A DNA stretch of 36,961 nucleotides, taken from Phycisphaerales bacterium (GTDB lineage Bacteria > Planctomycetota > Phycisphaerae > Sedimentisphaerales > Anaerobacaceae). The position numbers were made by a program, and so were the translations under genes. Of the stretch, positions 9,735 through 15,749 are shown one piece after another; positions within the stretch are counted from its first letter, which is position 1; every line of letters begins with the position of its first letter. The stretch is from NCBI GenBank assembly GCA_003141275.1, contig PLLM01000047.1, positions 317-37,277 on the forward strand, in the 5' to 3' direction. The notes under the pieces were generated by a model that did not search any database, had not been told where the DNA came from, and saw nothing but the letters and a program-made list of their open reading frames with translations.

Positions 9735-9786
9735 AGTTTAATGTAAGTTAGCAATTATTTCAATTAGGAAGTATGCGCGGTATAAT
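9735..9786. promoter_or_regulatory. Divergent promoter pair with a shared -35 hexamer
   Basis: Rightward: TTTCAA (9758-9763), 17 bases, TATAAT (9781-9786), for the siroheme gene. Leftward: the same hexamer read as TTGAAA, 17 bases, TAAACT (9740-9735), for the fumarase-like gene. The leftward start would fall about three bases before the ATG. The -10 on the right is perfect; the shared -35 is only fair. Confidence 0.45.
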
Positions 9787-9794
9787 ACAGCTAA

Positions 9795-9829
9795 AGAAGG
9801 CAGAAGTAAGAAGTTAGAAGGCAGAAGAG
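9795..9829 (+). repeat. Heptamer array C (AGAAGNN, 5 units)
   Basis: Units are AGAAGGC (9795), AGAAGTA (9802), AGAAGTT (9809), AGAAGGC (9816) and AGAAGAG (9823). The array begins 9 bases after the TATAAT box and ends 7 bases before the siroheme-gene ATG, so it forms nearly the whole predicted leader. Its purine-rich units could stand in for a ribosome binding site. Confidence 0.85.
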
Positions 9830-9836
9830 TAAAAAA

Positions 9837-10484
9837 ATGGCGAAATATCCGATATTCCTGGATTTGAACGGCAGGCGGGTCGTTATCATCGGCGGCGGCA
9901 GCGTTGCGACGAGAAAGGCGGAGACGATTCTCGGCACAGGCGTGCGCTTAGTCGTAGTAGCCCCGCGTCTCGACGAGACGCTTCGCAAGGTATGCGCAGG
10001 AACCAAAGCAGAATTGATAGAGAGTAAATACTCAAAAGATTACATAGTGGGAGGAGCCACGCTTGTCATAGCGGCAACGAATGATGAGGCGTTAAATAAG
10101 CAGATTTACAGGGATTGCCAGCAATTGGAGATATTGTGCAACGTGGTCGATTCGCCGGGTCTTTGCGATTTTTATGTGCCTGCCCTGGTGCAGCGAGGGG
10201 ATTTACAAATTGCGATAGGGACAGACGGAAAGAGCCCTGCTTACGCGGGACATCTGCGAAAGAAACTCGAAAATATTTTTACCGAAAAGCACGGGGAATT
10301 TTTAGATTCACTTGTGGCGATTCGAGGATTCGCAATCGAAAAATTAGCAGACGCAACGGAGCGTAAAGCAATATTGGGTCAACTTGCGGGTGATGAGTCG
10401 TTCGAGTATTTTCTGCATAACGGGCCCCAGCAGTGGCGCAAAAGAGCTGAAGAACAGATAAACTCCCATACGAGCAGTATGTAA
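9837..10484 (+). CDS. Precorrin-2 dehydrogenase / sirohydrochlorin ferrochelatase (CysG N-domain type)
   Basis: The 215-residue protein matches the Met8/SirC and CysG N-terminal module. A Rossmann nucleotide site GGGSVATRK (19-27) is followed by NVVDSPGLCDFYVPA with the catalytic-type Asp105, then RGDLQIAIGTDGKSP. The module oxidises precorrin-2 with NAD to sirohydrochlorin and may insert iron to make siroheme, the cofactor of sulfite and nitrite reductases, or feed heme synthesis by the siroheme route. No CysG methyltransferase domain is fused. The RlhA-like gene follows 36 bases later on the same strand. The start is supported by position only; its leader is a heptamer array with no ordinary Shine-Dalgarno. 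Confidence 0.88.
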   Translation: MAKYPIFLDLNGRRVVIIGGGSVATRKAETILGTGVRLVVVAPRLDETLRKVCAGTKAELIESKYSKDYIVGGATLVIAATNDEALNKQIYRDCQQLEILCNVVDSPGLCDFYVPALVQRGDLQIAIGTDGKSPAYAGHLRKKLENIFTEKHGEFLDSLVAIRGFAIEKLADATERKAILGQLAGDESFEYFLHNGPQQWRKRAEEQINSHTSSM

Positions 10485-10520
10485 TTGTCCCAAGGCTGCG
10501 CTTCAACACAATCCAAAACG

Positions 10521-12347
10521 ATGACAAGAAGAATCGAATTATTGGCGCCGGCGAAGGACGCGGCAACAGCAATAACAGCAATACAATGCGGGGCGGATGC
10601 GGTCTATATGGCGGCACAACGCTTTGGAGCACGCGAAGCAGCATACAACACCGTAGAATCAATAAAGCAGGTCGTGGATTTCGCGCACCAGTATTACGCG
10701 AAGGTCTATGTTACGCTGAATACGCTTTTGAAGGATGATGAGCTTGCGCCGGCGGAGATGATGATTGGCCAGCTTTACAAAATCGGAATCGATGGCCTGA
10801 TTATCCAGGACACTGGGCTACTGGAATTAGACCTGCCTCCCCTGCCGATAATCGCGAGCACACAAATGAATAACGATACGCCTGAAAAGGTTCGATTTCT
10901 TCAGGACGTCGGTTTTTCGCGGGCGATATTGGCGAGGGAACTGACGCTCGAACAAATCAGGCAAATCCGCGAGGCGACGACAATCGAGCTTGAGTGTTTC
11001 ATACACGGGGCACTATGCGTCGGGACAAGCGGACAGTGTTATATGAGCTACGCAATCGGCGGGCGAAGCGGCAACCGGGGACAATGCGCACAACCATGCA
11101 GGCGACTTTACAGCGTCAAAGACCAACAGGGGAAAATAATCGCCAAAGACAGACACTTATTATCAGTGAAGGATTTGAATCTCTCCGAGCATTTAGAAGA
11201 GCTGATTGACGCGGGGGTTGATGCATTCAAAATTGAGGGACGATTGAAGGATGCGGCATACGTAGCGAATACCGTGAGTTTTTATCGCAGGCGATTGGAC
11301 GAAATCATAGCGAAAAAGAACCTCAAACGGGTATCATCAGGGACAACAAAAATCGACTTTGAGCCAAATCCGGAGAAGACGTTTAATCGCGGATTTTCTG
11401 ATTACGGTATCACAGGCAAAAAAGAAAATCTTGGTTCGATTTATACGCCGAAATCGATGGGCGAATTTGTGGGCACGGTAACGCAAACGCACAGAGATTA
11501 CTTCGTTATAGATAGCGAGCAGGAACTACATAACGCAGACGGCCTTTGCTTTTTCGACAGACAAAAGAATTTGTCGGGGACTGTTATCAATCGGATTGAG
11601 GACAATAAAATTTACCCGCAAAAGATGCAGGATATAAGCAAGGGGCAGAAGATTTACCGCAATTACGATTACGAGTTTTACCGCAAACTTACGGGACAAC
11701 CGGCGGAACGCAAAATCGGGTTAATGATGGTTATGCGAGAATCGGCTGACAGTTTGATTTTAAGCGGGGTTGATGAAGATGGTAACGACGCAACAGTCGA
11801 AATCAAAGGAGATAAGCAGCCGGCGTTGAAAAAGGAGCAGGCAAAACAAACCATCGTTACGCAGTTATCTAAACTCGGAAATACTATTTTCGAATGTTCG
11901 GAAGTACGAGTAGGGACACAGGATGTTTATTTTCTGCCCGTATCGCGATTGAACGCCGCGAAACGTGAGCTGGCGGAGAAGATGCTTGAGGCAAGAAAAA
12001 CAAATCGGCCTCGCGCAGCGGGACATATCCTGAAAAATGACGTGCCCTACCCGCAGAAGGAACTGAACTTCAGAGGTAACGTTCTCAACAAAAAAGCGGA
12101 GGAGTTTTATCATCGCCACGGTGTTGAGACAATAGAGCCGGCGGCGGAGTCGGGGCTGGACTTGTCGGGACAGGTGGTAATGACGACGAAATACTGCTTG
12201 CGACAGGAACTGGGACTTTGCGAAGGTAGAACGAAGAACGAACCGTTAATCCTTGTTGACGAGGATGACAGGGAATACGAAGTAAACTTCCGCTGCGTAA
12301 AATGCGGAATGGAAATATACTTCGGAAGGAAAAATAACCCTGAATAA
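10521..12347 (+). CDS. rlhA: Peptidase U32-family 23S rRNA C2501 hydroxylation protein (RlhA-like)
   Basis: A 608-residue protein with the U32 signature ECFIHGALCVGTSGQCYMS (158-176; C166, C173) and the further cysteines C189 and C193 of GQCAQPC, a set able to hold an iron-sulfur cluster. The middle (about 330-500) fits the DUF3656 insertion of E. coli RlhA (YdcP), and the length is close to its 653 residues. RlhA is needed to hydroxylate C2501 of 23S rRNA, using prephenate-derived precursors. The C-terminus carries more cysteines (YCLRQELGLC, RCVKCGMEIYF). The ATG at 10521 is chosen because the conserved RIELLAPAKD begins there; a TTG directly after the previous stop would add 12 residues without homology. 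Other U32 members such as TrhP are less likely, as they lack the long insert. Confidence 0.8.
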   Translation: MTRRIELLAPAKDAATAITAIQCGADAVYMAAQRFGAREAAYNTVESIKQVVDFAHQYYAKVYVTLNTLLKDDELAPAEMMIGQLYKIGIDGLIIQDTGLLELDLPPLPIIASTQMNNDTPEKVRFLQDVGFSRAILARELTLEQIRQIREATTIELECFIHGALCVGTSGQCYMSYAIGGRSGNRGQCAQPCRRLYSVKDQQGKIIAKDRHLLSVKDLNLSEHLEELIDAGVDAFKIEGRLKDAAYVANTVSFYRRRLDEIIAKKNLKRVSSGTTKIDFEPNPEKTFNRGFSDYGITGKKENLGSIYTPKSMGEFVGTVTQTHRDYFVIDSEQELHNADGLCFFDRQKNLSGTVINRIEDNKIYPQKMQDISKGQKIYRNYDYEFYRKLTGQPAERKIGLMMVMRESADSLILSGVDEDGNDATVEIKGDKQPALKKEQAKQTIVTQLSKLGNTIFECSEVRVGTQDVYFLPVSRLNAAKRELAEKMLEARKTNRPRAAGHILKNDVPYPQKELNFRGNVLNKKAEEFYHRHGVETIEPAAESGLDLSGQVVMTTKYCLRQELGLCEGRTKNEPLILVDEDDREYEVNFRCVKCGMEIYFGRKNNPE

Positions 12348-12481
12348 ATTCGCCCCCTGCTGATTCGAAATCGAATCAAGACGCTGGGGGTCTCCGCTTC
12401 GCTACGAGGCGCAAAAAACCCTTCGACGTTGCTCAGGGCAGGTAACCCCCGACATAAAAAAGCCGGGGGGTTATGGATTGT
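12348..12481. other. Gap with palindromes between convergent genes
   Basis: Visible are TGATTCG-AAAT-CGAATCA (12361-12378), an inverted pair TAACCCCC (12443-12450) / GGGGGTTA (12467-12474), and a CCCTTCGAC...GCTCAGGG segment (12420-12439) that resembles an interspersed motif seen in many environmental genomes. The T-run of the large hairpin is in its loop, so it is not a standard terminator, although the minus-strand AGGGTTTTTT near 12416 may help end rplU transcription. Confidence 0.5.
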
Positions 12482-12811
12482 TTAGGACCCGATTCTGTCG
12501 ATAGTAACGCGGAGGTATTTCTGGCGATGGCCGGTTTTCTTGTTGTAGTTTTTTCGCCTGCGAGTGTACTGCGACTGAATCTTCTCGCCCTTAACTACCG
12601 CTTCCTGAGCCGAGGTTTTGAATGACGCGATGACCTTTGCGCCCTTGAGGTATGGGGTGCCAATCCTGATGTCCGAGCCATCGCTGATGAGCAGGACCTT
12701 GTCAAGTTCGATGTGTTTCGCGTCCGGGGCAACTTCCGTCAGCTCGATATCGAGCGACTCGCCCTTTTCGACTTTATATTGTTTACCGCCTTGTTCGATT
12801 ACTGCGTACAT
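12482..12811 (-). CDS. rplU: 50S ribosomal protein L21
   Basis: The 109-residue protein begins MYAVIEQGGKQYKVEKGE and contains QSQYTRRRKNYNKKTGHRQKY, here cited as KIQ...YTRRRKNYNKKTGHRQ, the basic RNA-binding end found in all L21 proteins. It binds 23S rRNA domain VI/helix 46 region next to L20. The start at 12811 gives the standard N-terminus and has CGGAGT about eight bases upstream. In most bacteria rpmA (L27) follows at once; here the next downstream gene is convergent, so rpmA must lie elsewhere. Confidence 0.95.
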   Translation of the reverse strand: MYAVIEQGGKQYKVEKGESLDIELTEVAPDAKHIELDKVLLISDGSDIRIGTPYLKGAKVIASFKTSAQEAVVKGEKIQSQYTRRRKNYNKKTGHRQKYLRVTIDRIGS

Positions 12812-12857
12812 TTCAAGCACTCCGACGTTCAAATTAAACTAACCGTAAAAGCCAAGT

Positions 12858-12885
12858 ATTATAGCAACTGCGGTATTGCAGTAAA
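12858..12885 (-). promoter_or_regulatory. rplU promoter with an inverted repeat over its -35 and spacer
   Basis: On the minus strand TTTACT (12885-12880), a 16-base spacer and TATAAT (12863-12858) precede rplU by about 47 bases. An inverted repeat ACTGC-GGTATT-GCAGT (12867-12882) covers the -35 and spacer and could be an operator. Confidence 0.5.
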
Positions 12886-12950
12886 GGGAAATATCGGATA
12901 TTTTTGTGCAAATCAAGGAATGAACCTTTGGTTTTTTAAGGAATCATTAA

Positions 12951-13784
12951 ATGCAGATAGCGATGATAGGCGACAGAATGATGGGTATTGAGGAGGTAGG
13001 CAGCGAGCACCTTGACCGGGGGATGTTCTTCGGCGACGGGGTTTACGAGGTGCTACGGAGCTATAACGGCAAGATATTCGCGATAGACGACCATTTCGAA
13101 CGTTTCGCCAATAGCTTGAAGGCGATTGAGATAGCCGGCGTTGACGTTGGCGAAATCCGCTCGAAGGTGCTAAAGGCGTTTGAGAAGGCGAGTATAGCCA
13201 ACGCCAAGATATATTTTCATATAACTCGCGGCTCAGGGCCGAGAGACCATTTGCCCTCTGCGGATTTGAAGCCGAATTTCTTTTTGACGATTTCGGAGCT
13301 TAAGGATAGCCCCAAGCTGAAAAACGAGGGCGTTACGGTATCGACGTATCCCGATATCCGCTGGAAGCGGTGCGATATAAAGTCGTTGAACCTGTTGCCC
13401 AACGTCCTCGCAAAAGGCGACGCGGACAAAAAGGGATGCTGGGAAGCGGTATTCGTGGATGATGACGGGCGGATTACAGAGGGGTCGTCCTCGGCATTTT
13501 TCGGAATCGTTGGCGGGAAGCTGCGCACATCACCTCTCAAGGCCAATATTCTGCCCTCGGTAACACGCAAATATGTTGAGCTGGCAGCGAAGAACATCGG
13601 GCTGGGAATTGTCGAAAAATCAATGACACCCAAAGAGGCCGCAGGCGCGGAAGAACTTTTCTTAGCCGTAACAACAAAGGACGTAATCCCCGTTGTAAAA
13701 TTTGACGGCAAGGTAACAGGTGACGGCAAGCCCGGCAAATGGACGAAGCAGCTTATCGAAGAATTTAAGAAATTTACATCCTAG
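12951..13784 (+). CDS. D-amino-acid transaminase-like, class IV PLP aminotransferase
   Basis: A 277-residue fold-type IV PLP enzyme. The N-terminal RGMFFGDGVYEVLRSYNG matches D-alanine transaminases, the Schiff-base lysine is K144 in CDIKSLNLLPNVLAK, and E177 in ITEGSSS should contact the pyridine nitrogen. The SLNLLPNVLAK block favours D-amino-acid transaminase (D-Ala/D-Glu exchange for peptidoglycan) over branched-chain transaminase or aminodeoxychorismate lyase. A final S-A-F replaces the more common S-N-F after GSS. The ATG at 12951 follows TAAGGA by nine bases. It precedes the YgjP-type gene on the same strand, separated only by a heptamer array that includes its stop codon. Confidence 0.82.
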   Translation: MQIAMIGDRMMGIEEVGSEHLDRGMFFGDGVYEVLRSYNGKIFAIDDHFERFANSLKAIEIAGVDVGEIRSKVLKAFEKASIANAKIYFHITRGSGPRDHLPSADLKPNFFLTISELKDSPKLKNEGVTVSTYPDIRWKRCDIKSLNLLPNVLAKGDADKKGCWEAVFVDDDGRITEGSSSAFFGIVGGKLRTSPLKANILPSVTRKYVELAAKNIGLGIVEKSMTPKEAAGAEELFLAVTTKDVIPVVKFDGKVTGDGKPGKWTKQLIEEFKKFTS

Positions 13785-13809
13785 ATACTAGATACTAAAT
13801 ACTAGATAC
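13782..13809 (+). repeat. Heptamer array D (TAGATAC, 4 units) starting in the dat stop codon
   Basis: Units are TAGATAC (13782), TAGATAC (13789), TAAATAC (13796) and TAGATAC (13803). The first three bases are the stop codon of the transaminase gene, and the ATG of the next gene begins two bases after the last unit. Each unit places a TAG or TAA in a different frame, so the array is a stop in all three frames. Confidence 0.92.
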
Positions 13810-13810
13810 T

Positions 13811-14371
13811 ATGCAAACAACTGCCATTGAAATACCGCCGGTCGGCTGCGTCCATTTCTTTCAATCACCAAGGGCCAAACACCTGCGTATTACTATCAAG
13901 CAGGATAAAACCATCAGGGTTACTGTGCCGAGAAGGGGCAATCTGCACCAGGCAAAGAAATTCCTGCTTTCAAAAACTTCCTGGATTCAAAAACACCTGC
14001 GAAAAATAGACCAGAATGCCAATCTCCACGAGATTCCTGATCTAAAAAATATTGACCTTGAAAAAGCACGGGCTTACCTGTTCAATCGTCTCAACTACTT
14101 TTCCGAAAAGTATAATTTCTCCTACAATCGGGCGGTCTTTCGTCGTCAGAAAACAAAATGGGGCAGTTGCTCAGGCAGGAACAATATCAATTTGAATATA
14201 AATCTGGTTACGCTGCCGGAGCAGTTGCAGGATTATGTTCTTCTGCATGAGTTAGTGCATACTAAGCATAAGAACCACGGCAAGGGATTCTGGGCGGAGT
14301 TGGATAGATTAGTAGGAGATGCCGGGAAGTTGAGGAAAGAAATGAGGAAGTACAGATTGATAGTGCGATGA
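13811..14371 (+). CDS. YgjP/SprT-like (DUF45, M48-type) metallopeptidase
   Basis: The 186-residue protein carries the zinc motif HELVH (146-150) with the third ligand H156 in NHGKGFW, preceded by RRQKTKWGSCS (111-121), both standard for YgjP/DUF45 proteins. Such proteins are predicted zinc peptidases of unknown substrate, sometimes linked to restriction-modification loci. It is shorter than the usual ~230 residues, mainly at the N-terminus. The ATG at 13811 directly follows a heptamer array and has no Shine-Dalgarno sequence, so translation probably depends on the upstream transaminase gene. ATG-to-stop context gives no sign of frameshift. Confidence 0.82.
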   Translation: MQTTAIEIPPVGCVHFFQSPRAKHLRITIKQDKTIRVTVPRRGNLHQAKKFLLSKTSWIQKHLRKIDQNANLHEIPDLKNIDLEKARAYLFNRLNYFSEKYNFSYNRAVFRRQKTKWGSCSGRNNINLNINLVTLPEQLQDYVLLHELVHTKHKNHGKGFWAELDRLVGDAGKLRKEMRKYRLIVR

Positions 14372-14385
14372 AAGTTTGTGGGTAA

Positions 14386-14420
14386 GATTTTCGATTTTCG
14401 ATTGCCGATTGTCGATTTGA
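14386..14420 (+). repeat. Heptamer array E (GATTNNC, 5 units)
   Basis: Units are GATTTTC (14386, 14393), GATTGCC (14400), GATTGTC (14407) and GATTTGA (14414). The GATT core is shared with array B on the minus strand and with short runs at 28504-28567. It begins 14 bases after the stop of the YgjP-type gene. Confidence 0.9.
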
Positions 14421-14574
14421 AGCCATAAGAAATTATTACGGATTGCGTCAAAAAACGACCCTCATTTTTGCACTGAAAATGATACTTGCCCCTACTTGCC
14501 CCTCGTTTTTGTGTGTGGGAGTGGAAGGGCAAGTTGCCCAGATTGACATAAGGTAGCGGACAGCGGGTAGTTTT

Positions 14575-14609
14575 TCAAATCAAAAAGCAAAATGCAAAAG
14601 GTAAAAATA
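14575..14609 (+). repeat. Heptamer array F (AAANNNC, 5 units)
   Basis: Units are TCAAATC (14575), AAAAAGC (14582), AAAATGC (14589), AAAAGGT (14596) and AAAAATA (14603). Its first unit is the exact reverse complement of the last unit of array E (GATTTGA), so E and F face each other across about 154 bases. Confidence 0.75.
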
Positions 14610-14676
14610 TGGATGATGATTTGACGTCGATTAAATTATTGGCCGAAGATGTTGTATAAAACTAAGCAAAGACGCC

Positions 14677-15576
14677 TCAGTTTTTGAATTTTCTTATTAT
14701 CGCCGCACCGAGACCAAGAAGTAAAAGCGTGGCGGGTTCGGGAATGGTGTAAATAAAACCTTGAGGATAACCTCCAGCTTCATAAGAACCCACAATAGTG
14801 TTTCCGCTAATACCTGTTATGTCCGTGCGGCTCGCTCCCGGAAAGTCGAGCGTTGACCAGTTTTTACCATCATATAAAAAGCCATGGATAACAAAATCTC
14901 TATCCTGGTAAGTCCCTACAATGTTGACGCCATCGATACTGGTTAATATTGTACTCATTGCTTCAGGGAAATTTAAGGGTGTCCAGGTCATTGTGTTATA
15001 ATTATAAACGAAACCGAATACAGGACCACTGCCTGGTCCCCAATTACCAACGATATTATTTCCGCTTATTCCGTTTAGGGTTGTAGACATTGATCCCGGA
15101 TAGTTAAGTGAAGTCCAGTTCGTTCCATTGTATAAAAATCCATGGGCAATACTTCCGGAGTCCAGATATTGTCCTATGAGATTTCCTCCATCAATGCCGT
15201 GAATACCTGTACTTATAGATCCCCATGGAACATCGTAATTTTTCCATGTTGAACCATCATACGTAAAACCGTGTGTTGTATATGACCCAGGAAGTGCATA
15301 CCCACCCGCTATAACATTGCCGCTTATACAAGTTGGAGTCGTATATTGAGCTCCGGGCCTTTTGGGGAAATATGACCAGCTTGTTCCATCATATATAACA
15401 CTTTGACCAGAACCTAAATAGCCAACAATTTTGGAACCGTTAATACCATACAGTAAAGTATATGTGGATCCCATTGGATTGACAGTTTCCCATGTTCCTG
15501 CAAATGCATAAGTCGAATAGAAAAGTATCGTAATCGCGCATACTATAATAGACCATAAATGTGTTTGCTCTTTCAT
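14677..15576 (-). CDS. PEP-CTERM-anchored secreted protein with HAF-type repeats
   Basis: A 299-residue exported protein. A signal peptide (about 1-26, basic start then WSIIVCAITILFYSTYAFA) is followed by about six repeats of roughly 40 residues built on HGFLYDG..W..L.FPG....T...GI.G..IVG.Y, the HAF-type pattern expected to form a beta-propeller or beta-rich surface domain. The C-terminus is a sorting tail: PEPATLLLLGLGAAII then RKFKN. Such tails are cut by an exosortase (EpsH-type, not in the window) and are linked to exopolysaccharide and surface display. The start at 15576 is supported by AAGGAGA about five bases upstream; a further-out in-frame start would spoil the signal peptide. Confidence 0.88.
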   Translation of the reverse strand: MKEQTHLWSIIVCAITILFYSTYAFAGTWETVNPMGSTYTLLYGINGSKIVGYLGSGQSVIYDGTSWSYFPKRPGAQYTTPTCISGNVIAGGYALPGSYTTHGFTYDGSTWKNYDVPWGSISTGIHGIDGGNLIGQYLDSGSIAHGFLYNGTNWTSLNYPGSMSTTLNGISGNNIVGNWGPGSGPVFGFVYNYNTMTWTPLNFPEAMSTILTSIDGVNIVGTYQDRDFVIHGFLYDGKNWSTLDFPGASRTDITGISGNTIVGSYEAGGYPQGFIYTIPEPATLLLLGLGAAIIRKFKN

Positions 15577-15631
15577 ACTCTTCTCCTTACTTCTTCTTTG
15601 CCTTTTGCCCCACCCTGCAAAGGCGAATAAC

Positions 15632-15659
15632 ATTATACCCTTTTGCCGGTGATAATCAA
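15632..15659 (-). promoter_or_regulatory. Sigma-70-type promoter for the PEP-CTERM gene
   Basis: On the minus strand TTGATT (15659-15654), 16 bases and a perfect TATAAT (15637-15632) lie 55 bases before the ATG. Confidence 0.6.
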
Positions 15660-15691
15660 GGGAAATTACGTTTCGTCTTCACCTGAATTGG

Positions 15692-15720
15692 TTGTCAATT
15701 ATCCTGATTGATAGTATGCT
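15692..15720 (+). promoter_or_regulatory. Sigma-70-type promoter for the AlbA_2 gene
   Basis: TTGTCA (15692-15697), 17 bases and TATGCT (15715-15720) lie about 30 bases before the ATG at 15750. Confidence 0.5.
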
Positions 15721-15749
15721 GTATTAACCCGAAGAAAGGCGGGTGAAAT

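Larger units (their letters stand above)
14372..14676. other. Repeat-rich gap without a convincing gene
   Basis: The gap holds two heptamer arrays in inverted relation (14386 and 14575), two direct copies of ACTTGCCC (14484, 14494) and its reverse complement GGGCAAGT (14527-14534), able to form a hairpin around a T-rich loop. A 16-codon reading frame (14609-14659) starts in the last array unit but has no support. On the minus side the PEP-CTERM gene ends at 14677. Confidence 0.7.

Noticed and set aside
9731-9746. AAGGAG followed by ATGTAA, a start-stop minimal ORF on the plus strand.
   Set aside because: No sign of function; it sits in the divergent promoter region and is most simply chance.
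12443-12474. Large GC hairpin taken as an intrinsic terminator of rplU.
   Set aside because: The T-run is in the loop and not after the stem, so it lacks terminator form.
1893-14609. The heptamer arrays as CRISPR repeats.
   Set aside because: Units are 7 bp and directly abutting, with no spacers and no cas genes in the window.
14609-14659. A 16-codon frame starting in heptamer array F.
   Set aside because: No ribosome site, no recognisable product and an ATG inside a repeat; probably chance or a gene remnant.
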